Shown here piece by piece: positions 51,801 to 62,639 of a stretch of DNA of 64,000 nucleotides. The stretch is from Lates calcarifer. Taxonomy: Eukaryota; Chordata; Actinopteri; Centropomidae. The notes under the pieces were generated by a model that saw nothing but the letters and a program-made list of their open reading frames with translations, ran no database searches and was not told the origin of the DNA. Within the stretch, counting starts at the first letter, position 1, and each line of letters opens with the position of its first letter. The stretch covers positions 13,418,194-13,482,193 of the forward strand of contig NC_066852.1 of assembly GCF_001640805.2 (NCBI RefSeq). The letters are read 5' to 3'. The position numbers and the translations under genes were made by a program.

Positions 51801-53162
51801 AACTCAGAGGACCTGGACTTGGTGGAGCCCTGGGAGGATCTAAGCTCCACCAAGCAGTGGGTTACCAGTCCTCTCCACTCACCTGACGTGGAGGAGTTTT
51901 TGAGCCAGCTGTCACCACTTGCCTCTTGTGGGGAAACTTTGAGCTCAGAGGAGGGAAAGATTTCATCCCCTTCAGTTGATAATAACAAACAGTCTGCTGT
52001 TAAGAGCGCCGAACGCTTCTCAGGAAACATTCCTCAAACGTCCAGTAGCAAAACAGAAACAAAGTGGATGTATTTGCCTTCAGTACCTTCACGGAGCAGT
52101 GTGAACAGCAATAACGCGACACAACCTCACACAGGAAAATGCAGTACAACAAAACAGAAGAATACAGTGTCATCTCATAGGTTTTACAGACAGATGTCTT
52201 ACGAGGCAGCTGCTCCAGAAAGGAGAGAGGAGAACTGCTTTTCTAAACACAGACCATACTCGCTTAATTTAGACCTGGGGTATAGATGCATCAGAGACAT
52301 TTCTAATCAGCAAAACCGTAATTCGTCAGAGTTTTCATCTTGTCAGAGAGGATTACTAACCTCATCTGGGACTGTGAACAATGGGCTGCCCTCTGAGTTG
52401 GAGTTGTTTCTGAACGATCGCCAGGCACCTCTTCGCCGAAATTCAGCCCCAGTCAGTGTGTCATCAGTGCGAACGGCCTTCATGATAAAAACATGCCAGG
52501 CCAAAGCTGTGCCTGTCATCCCTCCAAAGGTGCAGTACAGTCAGATACCTCACTCCAGACTCGAGAATGATTTTGACGCGTTGCAGGAACAAGAAAAGGA
52601 ATATCCTAAAATGAGTGCAGAGAAAAGCAACGCTACACCTCCGCAGATGATGTCTGATCTAAAGGAGGAACTGGAGAACAAAGAGCCTGTCTCTAAACAC
52701 CCAAAACACCCAAATGCTGAGAAAACTGTTGAGTCTGTGAAGACCACATCTACTCCAGAACTGCCGGTCATAAGAAGGAGACATGCTCCCAGTTTGGAAG
52801 TGTTTGTAGATTGTCCGAGACCTAACAGAACGAACCTTTTACAAAGACCTTCCTTCAGGAACAGGCAGAGACCTCAGAGTCTTATCCTGCTCAGCCCCCC
52901 TTTTCCCATCATGGACTATCCATCCTCAGGGGACGATGGCAAGCTCCTTTCATCCATCAAGAACCTGAATGACACGTCAGTGGTGAACGTCTTTTCTAAA
53001 GAGATGGCAGAGAATTTCAGGACGGCAGAGGGGATCACTCTTCAGAACAAAATGACTATTCCAAAAAGTGGACAGAGACTGGAAACGTCGACCAGCTGCT
53101 TCTACCAGCCACAGAGGAGGTCGATGATATTTGACAGCAGGAGCCACAGGCAGATTGAGTGA
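42182..53162 (+). CDS. arhgap31: Rho GTPase-activating protein 31 (CdGAP)
   Basis: Cytosolic GAP for Cdc42 and Rac1 acting at focal adhesions and lamellipodia. Loss of human C-terminal sequence by truncation causes Adams-Oliver syndrome. Twelve coding exons: 42182-42281, 45225-45327, 45890-46034, 47762-47844, 47968-48075, 48225-48367, 48448-48655, 48813-48934, 49491-49547, 49725-50369, 50481-50629 and 51090-53162; 1311 aa (human 1444). The start MKNKGTKQK and FGCDLTEHLQNSGQDVPQVL match human CdGAP. The RhoGAP domain spans about residues 20-215 with arginine finger R56 (IYRLSG), REVYLQDI-like and SLCKLYFRELPNPLLTYELY. A basic segment RKFSGKSKKWKSIFNLGRS follows, then a long low-complexity Ser/Pro-rich tail, most of it in one 2.07-kb exon. 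Phases agree at every junction. b4galt4 upstream is conserved synteny. Confidence 0.95.
45835..45869 (+). repeat. (TG)n microsatellite before an arhgap31 acceptor
   Basis: About 17 TG units. The AG of exon 3 (45888-45889) is 19 nt further on, an arrangement very like that at the left end of the window in cdc23. Confidence 0.95.
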
Positions 53163-53342
53163 CTGAAGGGGAAGTCGCCAATTGTGTGACTGGATATCTG
53201 TAAATAGATACAATATATAAGGAAACTTAGTGTTGAAACTGAAAGGAAGGTGATGAGGGATGAAATTGTAGTTAAAATAATGATTCCTTTTTCCAAAAGT
53301 CATTAAGTATTTGAGGAAGGTTTAGGGAAGCAGTGGTGGAGC
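53163..53342 (+). other. arhgap31: arhgap31 proximal 3' UTR
   Basis: Non-coding sequence after the stop. No poly(A) signal close by; the first good AATAAA signals are at 56081-56086 and 56753-56758, so the 3' UTR may be long and contain the repeats and exon-like segments listed next. Confidence 0.4.
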
Positions 53343-53678
53343 CATTTAAGCAGCTAATGATTTTTGTCATTATCCATTAATCTGCTGATTTTCTTGATTA
53401 GTAGATTAATTGTTTGGTCTATAAAATACCAGGAAATTGTAAAAAAAAATTCTTATCACTGTTTCTCAGAGCTCAAGTTGACATTGTAATATGTTTGGTT
53501 TTGTCTAAAACTAAAACATATTTAGTTTATTATCATAAAAGACTATTAAAAAACAGTAGATAATCACATTTGAGAAATTGAAACTAGTGACAATTGTATT
53601 TTTGCTCAAAATTCATTCAACATTGATTATCAAAATTGTTACCAGTTAATCATTTGACTAATCGTTTCAGCACTACTG
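53343..53678. mobile_element. Teleost interspersed repeat, ATTAATC-rich type
   Basis: Contains TCATTATCCATTAATCTGCTGATT, then GATTAATTGTTTGGTCTATAAAAT, TTTCTCAGAGCTCAAG and a closing GACTAATCGTTTCAGCAC. This is the order of a repeat I know to be widespread in fish genomes. Related to the copy at 31688-31906. Confidence 0.65.
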
Positions 53679-54035
53679 ACATGAGGGACATGTTTTTAAA
53701 AGTGCCTTGGAGTGACAGACATTTAGTTTAATGCTCAAGTCAAGTTACAGTATTACTGAAATATAGAAATCAAAATCTAGCCTGTCACCCACAGTGTGGG
53801 GTACTGCACAGATTAAGTGCATAACTGCCAGATCTTCTCAAAAGATGTAAGTTTAGATTTAATTAACAAATTAACTGCTGCCATTTGCAGCAGAAGAGAC
53901 ACTTCCAAATTTTACATATTCAGGAAGATGGAGTATGAAACCCCATTTTTAACCTTGGAAATAGCAGCCTGACATTTTTAAAGAAAGAAATTAAACATTT
54001 CAACCTGCTTACTTGCTTTTTCTAGAGGTTTCAGT

Positions 54036-54409
54036 CAGTGGTGGAAGAAGTACTTACATATTAATACAACAGTGTAAAAAATCTCCAATACATGCAAAAG
54101 TACTGAAATATTATCAATATGTACTGTTATGCAGTAAAATGTTGTTAATGCTGATGCAGCAGTGTAAGCAGCATTTTATTTTTTTGATTTAAATTTTCTC
54201 ATCTCAATAACCTTATCTTTCAAATAAATGTAGTTAAAAGAACATTATTTCCCCCCTGAAATGTAGTGGAGTATAGAGTAAGTAAGTTAGTATAGTAAGT
54301 ATAAAGTAACATAAAATGGAATTACTTAAGAAAAATGTGAGTACCTCAAACTTTACTTGAGATATCTCACAGTTCTTGAGTAAATCTACTTTGCTACTTT
54401 CCACCACTG
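54036..54409. mobile_element. Non-autonomous hAT-like element
   Basis: Termini CAGTGGTGGAAGAAGTA and TACTTTCCACCACTG are inverted repeats. Flanks GTTTCAGT (54028-54035) and GTTTCATC (54410-54417) agree in the first six of eight positions, as expected for an aged 8-bp hAT target duplication. The interior (aagtacttacat.., ttacttgagat) matches an abundant teleost element. No transposase coding. Confidence 0.75.
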
Positions 54410-54439
54410 GTTTCATCTGTATCTCACATTTTTTCTCAG

Positions 54440-56587
54440 TGGACGGAGGTTACTCAGTTGTCATGGAGACAGATCATTGAGCAAGATCCATTCACTGGTG
54501 AAGACTGTGAGATGCAGTTGACATCCCCAGAAAAGGTAGAAATGTAAGCTTAAAGGCAAAATTTGTGTAGGTTTTTACTATCTCTACATAGTTAGCATTA
54601 GCGTTAACCATTGTTTACTGACCAAGAGCCTCAGTCATTGTTGCAGCACAACTTCTTCATCCTCTCATGTTGGACTGTGTGTAGACTTGATGCCACAATG
54701 ACTCACAATTGCAAAGTGTTATCACAAAATGGGATGGGACAGGGCTAGCTGGTTAAGCATGCTAACTTCAGTAGAAGAAAAGAAGTGATAGAAATAGAAC
54801 CATAACATGCCATGTCTTTCCACCACTGGAAACAGCTCATGGCTTGGTGGTTTTATGCTGAACTTGCAACATTTCTTCTGTACTGGTAAACAGCTGTTCA
54901 TGCTAATGTTGGCTATATAGCGATAGCAAAAAGGTACATATGCCACCTTTAAAAGCTTAAATTTAGAGTTTAAACTCAACATAATTTTCTGTGAAATTCA
55001 TAAAAATTAGTTGTTTTTGTTACTCCATTTTTGTATCATTTTATGTAGCTCCTATCAATGGGCAGAATTTATGCTGTATTTAATTACAACCTCTTCACAT
55101 AAATATTAATGTCTGAACTGAATTTATCGCTGAACATGAAGGACACAGTACAGGATGTGTACATTCAGCTGAAAAATGAAATGGCAAACAGAAGAACTGA
55201 CAATTAAACTGTTAAACAGTTTAATTAATATTAAGCATTTGATAATGTAGGTGAAGATGTGTTTATTTATCCCAGTTACTAAAGTGAACTTGATACCTAT
55301 GACGCATTATACTGTATGTAGCTACTGGCTTTGTGATAAGCTGATGTCAATGTATTTTTTCTAAACTAATATTTAAAAGGAAATTCCTTTTTCTGAGTAA
55401 TAGTAATTCAGTAATAGTATTAACCCACAGAAGGACTTTAATGTGTATCTTTTTTTCTGTAATTGCTTTAATTTTTTATTTCATGGCAGTTGTTTGGTTT
55501 TTCACAAGAATGATAAACCAGCATTGTGTAAGAGTTGCAGTCTATGGTGTCGTGAAAGGTAAAATCCTGGAGCTGCTTGTCTGACCATTAACTGGAGGCT
55601 GACTTTGAACGCACTGACTGTATCCAATGTGTTTGGACCTTGATGGTGCTTTGAGTCAAAGTCAGAGGATAGTATCTCCAGGTTTTGTGTCTTTTGTCTG
55701 CATCTGATATAATTACCTTTTGTGCTATTTTTGGGTGAGCACCCATTCGCGTAACATAGTTTGGATGTTAAAGGAAGTTACAGTATTTTTAAAAATGATT
55801 TGGATGTTTTTGAAGTTGCAGTGTGTTTTATACTGTAGTTTGGATGGGCTGGATGAATGATTACACTGTTAATCAAAAAAAAAGTTTGGATGTCAATGGA
55901 GATGTTTTTTCTGATTGTTTTGTAACTTTTGTAAACTTGTTGATAGTGAAAATGATTGAACAGTGTGTATTCCTAGGAAAAACACATCAACTGATTTTGA
56001 GTTTTGCCTTAATTATGTGGTGATGGCACCGAAAAATGTACATAAGACACTTGAGTTTAGTTACAACAAAGCGTTATGAGAATAAAAATGTATGAAAGTC
56101 ATTGGTTTTGTTAACATATCACTTTGACAAAGCTTTTTTGGAGCTATTCTGTTTATTACCCAGGATTTAAACATCACCAGTGACAGTAAGGACTGAGATT
56201 ATTGCTGACATTATTCACTAACTGTCTCTCTTCCCAGGTGAAGCACTATTTTGGAAATTTTGGAAAACAGGCTTTTAGAGTAGGGAAAACACAGATTATT
56301 AATTTTCCTCATGTATATTCTTAGATGTCAGTGTGGCATCCCACATTTTTACTACTAGTATGTACTTAGCCTTCTTAATTTTGGTAATAGCCTGAGTTAC
56401 CGTCTGTTGGTTACTCCAGGTGTTAATAACTATCTAACAAATGAGGTATTTAAGATACTGGATGAAAGTACTTATCGCTATTTTTCCTCAGAGTGCAGAG
56501 AATTTGAAAACTTTCATAGACTCCTTCATAAAGCACTTCACTGAGAGGGGCGAGATAAAAGAGGCTGTGGTGCTGCTGTGTGAATGA
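54440..56587 (+). CDS. Unrecognised three-exon coding chain downstream of arhgap31
   Basis: I do not recognise the protein. Exons 54440-54535, 56238-56279 and 56492-56587 are each whole numbers of codons (32, 14, 32 with stop), all phase 0, each with a pyrimidine-rich acceptor (TTTTTTCTCAG, CTCTCTTCCCAG, TTTTTCCTCAG) and GT donors GTAGAA and GTAGGG. They read WTEVTQLSWRQIIEQDPF.., VKHYFGNFGKQAFR and SAENLKTFIDSFIKHFTERG.. ending in TGA at 56585-56587. An AATAAA lies 166 nt later. No initiating ATG exon was found between 53163 and 54440. The penultimate arhgap31 exon (ends 50629) also ends in phase 0, so this could be an alternative arhgap31 C-terminus. Otherwise it is the 3' end of another gene or a relic. 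Exon structure is seen; identity is unknown. Confidence 0.4.
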
Positions 56588-56752
56588 GGAGCATTCAAGG
56601 GGCCCCCGAGAGGGATTGGGGCCCTTTGGAGATCAGATGTGATTCTGCACCCTGCTGCATGTGCTGTGTTTGGGACCTATAGCAGCATGTCTGTTTTGTC
56701 ATTGCATGGGATGTCTTAATATTGTAGGTTACAGTATTAAAATGTTATTGTT

Positions 56753-56758
56753 AATAAA
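56753..56758 (+). terminator. Poly(A) signal AATAAA
   Basis: Canonical hexamer after the third exon of the unrecognised chain, with a T-rich tract just downstream (56766-56787), as expected of a cleavage/polyadenylation site. Confidence 0.5.
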
Positions 56759-59016
56759 ACTGGAGGTTTTTTTTTTTGTTTTTTTTTTAAATCAAAGTTC
56801 TGCAGAGCATGGCTGTGCAGTTTCATGTTGATCGACTAATCTGTTCTTTGCCACCAGATGACGCTCCTGCTCCACCCTGAGGGACCGGAACGAGCCACTG
56901 AGCTGCGGGCTGAACAGACCTGCTGGAAACAGTCTGCGTGCATCAGGTACATAACGTACTCCAACACTTCTACACAAACTGTGACCGAGAAGTGATAGTT
57001 AGCCTGCCTTTATCTATAGACGAAAACACCACCACTCTGCGAACCATGCTCCAGTACTATGTTTTACTTCTATGTGTTTCTGTGCGTGTACGCATGGGTA
57101 GTGCGTGTATGTAACTCCCCTTTACCAAAAAAGATGTGTACTTGCATCTTTGCGGTCCATTTCAGAATAACTTTTTACTTTAAGCTTCATGTTTCCAGAT
57201 TGCAAAACCACAATCAAGTCCATTCACTTCCCATAGAGTCATTCAGCTGTAGGCTTACATTTCTGCTGTTTTCTATAATAGAAGAGGGCTGATTATCACA
57301 AGTCATGATGCACAACAAGTGTTTGTTTTGAATATTTAATAGACCACTGATACTGAATGCAAGTCATGGAGTAAGAAATAATTCTGTTATGTGTACCTTT
57401 AATTTTTATTATTACATAGCTTTATTTTTCAATTAAATTAAATTGACTTTTTTTAAAACCTGGATTAAAATACAAGAGATTACCGCCTTCCTTGTTGCTT
57501 CCAACATACATCTCAGTCAACCAGGTGGGTCTCTTGTTCCCAGTTTCTGAGCTGAGCCCTGTTCACACGTACACTGACTGACTGCAGGTGACAGCAGTCA
57601 AACGATGAGTGGGGGCAAAAAAACCACTGTAATTTTTTTTCCATCCAAATGTCACGTAATATTTTGATCAAAATCCCATTCAGAGTCATTCATTCTGCAC
57701 CGTGCCTTGGCGCTTGCAGAGGTCACTTCCATGTCTGCGCAGTTCATTATTTCTCGACCTTTGACACTGCTTGTGTATGGGGCCGAGAATTAAAAAGGCG
57801 CATTCTCTCAGCACACTGAAAAAGGCAAGCAAGAGCACGGTGCGCGCGTTGAATATTCAATTAGAGGTTGAGGGGGGAACTGAGGAAAGAACGAAGCTGC
57901 GTGCCAGTCCTTCATCTTACATTACTGATTAGCTGTTAAACAGATTATATACAGCTGAATGGGCTCAAATGTTGCAACAGAAAACAGTCGCAGTTCAAGG
58001 CAATGACGGGCGGTTTCCTTCCCTGCCACTCGAGCAGGCTGAACACACTTTGTCACCGCTAACAGCTCCATAATGAGACACGTTGCTGCTCCAGTTTCTC
58101 CCACTTTAACCACAAAAACCACAGAGAAAAACTGAAACTGTTTCCAGTTCATCGTGCGGGTCGAGCTGTTTTGGATGAAGCTGTGCTAAAATATAGAGGG
58201 AAATACCTGTTATACTGACTATAGATGTAATGTTGTAATGATGAAGATGCTAAATTAAATCTCTGCCATTTTCAAAACATTGAAACATGCTCAAATTTCT
58301 GTACTAAAAAACATTCTCCTTCGAATAGACTATTTGCTGGCGAAAATGAGCTAAAAGAAAAAAACTCCTCCACACACCACAAAGTCATGAAACGTGAAGT
58401 TAAAAGTGCATTAAATGCTTATTGAAAAATATCCTCTTGAAAATTGAAAATAGTCCCTTTTCCAACAATAACCCAGTTCTCTACATGTACAGGCGAGGTT
58501 GGAAGCCTGGAGCAGCGGGCACTTCTCCTTTAAAAACGAGGAAACAAACACGTTCTAAATGTGCTTAAGTGTTTAAAAGTGTATAAACTATTTTGTTAAA
58601 GTTGGTAGGTTAACATGTTGGGTTTACTACACACGTTTATTTAGCGGGATAAGTTTTAAGTAGTTGAATGTGCAGTGCCACAGCAAGCCACGCGGGTCCA
58701 AAAGAGCTCTCATTGAGAAGCCACGTGTCCGTTTCCAAAGCCTCTCCAACTTAACCACCTCCTTTGTACGACTAACCCACATCGGCAGCGTCCCTCCACA
58801 TAAAGGGATTTGCAATTTCAAGATATTTCAGCTTAAATGTTTTTGACAGTTCCCTCGCTTTTACCTCGGCTTGGTTATTTTAACTGTGCCAAATGGGTCA
58901 CCTTGGGTTGCTGTCTGCGCGCAAAGGGCTTTTGCGCGCATTCAGTCTGAATTTTTTCCAACTTTCCTTGACGGGGAAACCAGCTGCTGGTCGTGAAAAG
59001 ACGGCTTATTAATTGT

Positions 59017-59033
59017 CCTTTGTCATGCAGAAT
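59017..59033 (+). promoter_or_regulatory. SOX-POU composite motif
   Basis: CCTTTGTCATGCAGAAT juxtaposes a SOX half site (CTTTGTC) and a POU octamer-like half (ATGCAGA) with the spacing of the classic SOX2/POU element. An ATTAATTG homeodomain core lies directly upstream. Confidence 0.45.
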
Positions 59034-60534
59034 TGCTTGATTTCTAAAGAAACGTACAAAGGCTCTTTTTCAGGATTCAAGTATTTTGTTTCGTGCGTAT
59101 TTTCAAACCATCGAATCAGCTGCAGCGCCGCGCCGTCTACCAGACTCTCAGGTACTGACTGCCTGCTCCCTTTGTCCCCTTTTAATGCTGTTGTAAATCG
59201 TGCAGACTGATTTGTTACAAGCTGTTCTTTTAATCTGATAGATAAGAGACATGTCAAAGAAAAGCCGTAAATAAAAAATTAGCCAGAATAAAGACAAGGG
59301 CGAGTCTGCTAGATGGGCGCCTGTTGACTCAAGCGGCTCTCCAGCGTCAGGGGAGCCCTCTCCTCAGCTCCGTCAAGGTTACGTCCACAATTCCCTTTTC
59401 TTCTTTTTAAAAAGACACCGTAGTCCTTTTTGCTTCAATGAATTGATCGGCACAAAATTAAGAATAAATAAATTGAGCATTTGGAGCACCGAGCGTATAA
59501 GCTCCCCCAGGGCGCATACCCCCGGGCTATTGAATGGATAAAGGGCGCTTTGCAGAGGACGTTGTGAGCAAAATGGGGCTCTATGGTGCAATTAACAAAA
59601 TAGTCTAATCCCATATCTTAACAAATGCAAATATTAGAGTTTTGTTAAAATGGTTAAGTGAACAATTAAATGAAAGTTTACAAGTGAAACCTCACATCCC
59701 GAAAAGGCACACTGATGCAGATAATGTGCTGTACGCAATTTAAGAACAGTTTTTACTCCCTTTATAAAAGTCCAGAGATACGTTTCTAAGAAGGGAAATA
59801 TCATTTAAAGCCCATTCAGCATAATAAATATAATTTTGAGAACCAAAGCTTCAGTCTGACAGCAGCTGTAGCGGTGCGTAAAATAGGCGAACAAAACTGG
59901 AACTATATGCTCAACTCATGGCTTTGGTATTTTTGAAGATGTTTTAGTGATCAGATGACATATTTCATAACTGCAGTTAAAATATAAATATAGACCCCTT
60001 TTGGACTAATTTAACTAGAAGGGCCCACAGAAGTATTTTTCTTTATATACATTATATAATGTATGTTTTAAAAATGCTGCCTCTTACTTGACTTGGTACA
60101 CTATTTAATTTCTTGGGTTAAATTATTTACCGTAAAAAATGAATTATATGCTAATTACTAATTATGTTTTTTAAATTTAAGATAACATTGTCTCAGTTGG
60201 AGAGGCTTGTATCAGGTCTTCCACACACCTGGAGCTCATAAAACAGTCAATAAACTTGACCACACTGGTGCGTTAACAACACGAACAATACGGGTCATGG
60301 ACACCAAACTGTGTCTGTCCCTCATTTATTTTCATGTTAGATCGATATCTTAAGATATGCACACTCCTGATGCACCATTATACACCCGCGTAGTGATTAT
60401 TAACTCAGTCACACGAGACGGATCATTTCAGCTGGGATGGAGCTTGAAAAGAGCTGCATAAGGAGCCAAGTAGTGATATCTGGGGCTGAGTGTCCCCCAG
60501 GGAAAGCAACATAAGAGGACCCCGATAACAATGT

Positions 60535-60556
60535 CTTTATCACCTCTGTGATAAAG
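60535..60556. promoter_or_regulatory. Perfect inverted repeat CTTTATCAC-CTCT-GTGATAAAG
   Basis: Nine-base arms and a 4-nt spacer. Each arm has a GATAA core. Preceded by AACAATG (SOX-like, 60527-60533). In the gene-free flank 3' of gsx1. Confidence 0.5.
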
Positions 60557-60786
60557 ATTACTTAGCACTTGATTTACTCCTTCAGCTCATGTGGCCTAAT
60601 GCGCTCCTTAGATACACAAGCACATTTAGTTTGTTTATACTGGTGGCCAATGTAGGCTGGAACTGTTCTCATCCACGATTTCTTTTTGGCTCCTTGAGCA
60701 ACAACAAAAAAAGAACCTTGTCTATGACTTTTTCAGTCATAAGCAAATAGTTATTTTTCCTTGCAGAAAGCAGCTTTACCTTCATG

Positions 60787-60790
<4 letters not shown>

Positions 60791-60850
<60 letters not shown>
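60791..60850. repeat. (AT)n microsatellite
   Basis: Thirty uninterrupted AT units. Confidence 0.97.
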
Positions 60851-60856
<6 letters not shown>

Positions 60857-61112
60857 TCTGAATGGCAAAGAAATTGAGTCTTAGATCTGAGATGATACAC
60901 TGCACATTCACGCACCATTTTCACCAAAGGTGGTCACGCAGTATTTGTCATTATCTCATTGTTCTCTCACCACATCATTTTTAAAAAACTGAATGTCAAA
61001 ATAACTAATATTAACCCGGGTTTACGCGCGCCACTGTGCGCTCTCAGTGTGCGCAAAAAACCCAAAATATTTAACTCACACGACAACGTTGCCTACCGGC
61101 TCAGAAATATTT

Positions 61113-61535
61113 TTTATTTAAGTATCAACATTTTTAAATAAATAAATATTTTTCAATTACACTGAAGATATAATTTCAGAGTGATCTCAGCAAATGTGAC
61201 AGTGAGGGAATTTCTCTCCAGCTTTCCATATTTTTAAGTCACAGTTCCATCCACATAGAATGAATCTAACCATGTATTCACCATGTATACAAAATACTGT
61301 CTTCCCCAAAATACTAGTAAACAATGTTGCTATTGTTTTTTTTTATCATTTGGGTTTGTCTTTACAAATATGCCTACCATATTCATCGGATTGGCAACAA
61401 CAAAATGGACCGTTTTCAGAAAAAAACTACATACAAAACGTACAACATGTATACAGCTATACAATAATTCAGGGCAATTCCCTGATTAAATATTCTCTGT
61501 CTATGTACAGACGTCTGAACACAAGCGGAACAGTC

Positions 61536-61566
<31 letters not shown>

Positions 61567-61611
61567 TGGCTGTTTTCAAAATTGTGAGGACCGGAGAGGG
61601 AGGGGGGGAGT
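61113..61611 (-). other. gsx1: gsx1 3' UTR
   Basis: Sequence after the gsx1 stop on the - strand. It contains a 25-nt T run (61536-61560; poly-A in the transcript). A reverse-strand AATAAA (TTTATT 61113-61118) is a plausible end signal about 0.5 kb after the stop. Confidence 0.5.
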
Positions 61612-62446
61612 TCAGGGGGAGACGGACAGGTCCACATCCTCCTTTTCGGACGAGGATGGAGATATGGGAATGTCATCCTCCTCTTCCTCCGAGCACCTCG
61701 CCGTTGACAGGGACGAGCATTTGCAGTTGTGTGATCCAGTCCTTTGGCCGCTGCTCTTGCCCTCCTTTTTGTGCTTCACCCTGCGGTTCTGGAACCAGAT
61801 TTTCACCTGTTTTTCGGACAAGTTCAGGTACGTGGCGATCTCGATGCGCCTCAGTCTGGACAGGTACATGTTGGAGGTGAACTCGCGCTCCAGCTCCAAA
61901 AGTTGTGTGCTTGTGAAGGCGGTGCGCATGCGCTTACTGCTCTGAAGTTTGCCATTGCTGTTTTCTGTGAAAATAAAGACAACCTGTCAGCCACTGAGGT
62001 TTTCTGAAAACACGTGAAAATGTGACTTTGTCATCTTGCTTTAAACGTATAATCAGACTCTGCTTACCGATGGAGATGCAGTGGAACTGCCGTGGGTCTG
62101 GGACTGAGTACGCAGCTTGGTATATCCCCGGTCCGTGGCTGAGGTTGACGCTGTTGGATGAAGAGTGTTGCCTCGACAGGGCTGAGTGACAGTACTGTGA
62201 GCTGAAGGGAGGGAAGGACGCCTTGAGCAGCGGCAGCGTCGGTGGAGACGGGTGGAGCTGGGACGCGGTCATGCACAGCGGGCAGAAGCACAGCAGCCCG
62301 GCTTTCCTGGAGTGGCAGGAGCCCGGCAGCCCGTGCGGGTGGTGCGGCGAGTGCACGGCGTACGGGAATAAAGGTGGGTTGTTCTCGTTCCCTTTGTCGT
62401 TGGCCTCCCTTAAAATCAAGGAATCCACGAGAAAAGACCTCGGCAT
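61612..62446 (-). CDS. gsx1: GS homeobox 1 (ParaHox transcription factor)
   Basis: Nuclear homeodomain transcription factor that patterns the dorsal neural tube interneurons, ventral forebrain and hypothalamus. Two exons: 62446-62068 and 61964-61612, joined G|AA; 243 aa (human GSX1 264). The N-terminus [15 protein letters not shown] carries the repressor-type start shared by GSX1. Other GSX1 blocks are [51 protein letters not shown] and [10 protein letters not shown]. The homeodomain (about residues 137-196) contains [36 protein letters not shown] and [18 protein letters not shown]. The acidic tail [21 protein letters not shown] parallels the human ending. GSX2 has a different N-terminus (MSRSFYVDSLI), so GSX1 is clear. 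The start ATG is chosen for the conserved N-terminus although the frame stays open upstream. Confidence 0.97.
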
Positions 62447-62580
62447 GTTTGCGGACTTTGTTTTTGCGCGGTGCGGTTGGAAGTCGAAAGCCGGCGGTGT
62501 AGTGAGTTCGCTGTTGTCAGCCTGCTCTCCTCGGGGACGCGGTGGACAGCGAAGTGGTGCTGAAGGCGCACCGCCGCTCC

Positions 62581-62587
62581 TTAAATA
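62581..62587 (-). promoter_or_regulatory. gsx1: TATA-like box of gsx1
   Basis: TATTTAA on the - strand, about 135 bp before the ATG, followed by GC-rich sequence. It would place the start of transcription near 62555 and give a 5' UTR of roughly 110 nt. Confidence 0.5.
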
Positions 62588-62639
62588 GTCCTCGTGGACT
62601 CGGTTCGGCCATGTGACGGTTACGCTGCAAGCGGCCAAG

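Larger units (their letters stand above)
56790..61110. other. Gene-free flank of gsx1 with candidate regulatory elements
   Basis: No supported exon. Base composition varies: GC-richer blocks around 57.8-58.1, 58.7-59.2 and 59.3-59.6 kb contain clustered transcription-factor-like motifs. Examples are a SOX-POU composite at 59017-59033, TAATCCC (OTX type) near 59608, GTCAATAAAC (FOX type) near 60247 and a GATA-like palindrome at 60535-60556. Long gene-poor flanks rich in conserved elements are typical of developmental homeobox genes; conservation could not be tested here. Confidence 0.4.

Noticed and set aside
55148..55207. Short frame MKDTVQDVYIQL.. ending TAA
   Set aside because: Only about 20 codons, poor acceptor context and does not connect in phase with the three-exon chain.
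61260..61880. 206-codon + strand ORF overlapping gsx1
   Set aside because: It is the antisense shadow of the gsx1 3' UTR and homeobox exon and includes a poly-Phe stretch from the T run.
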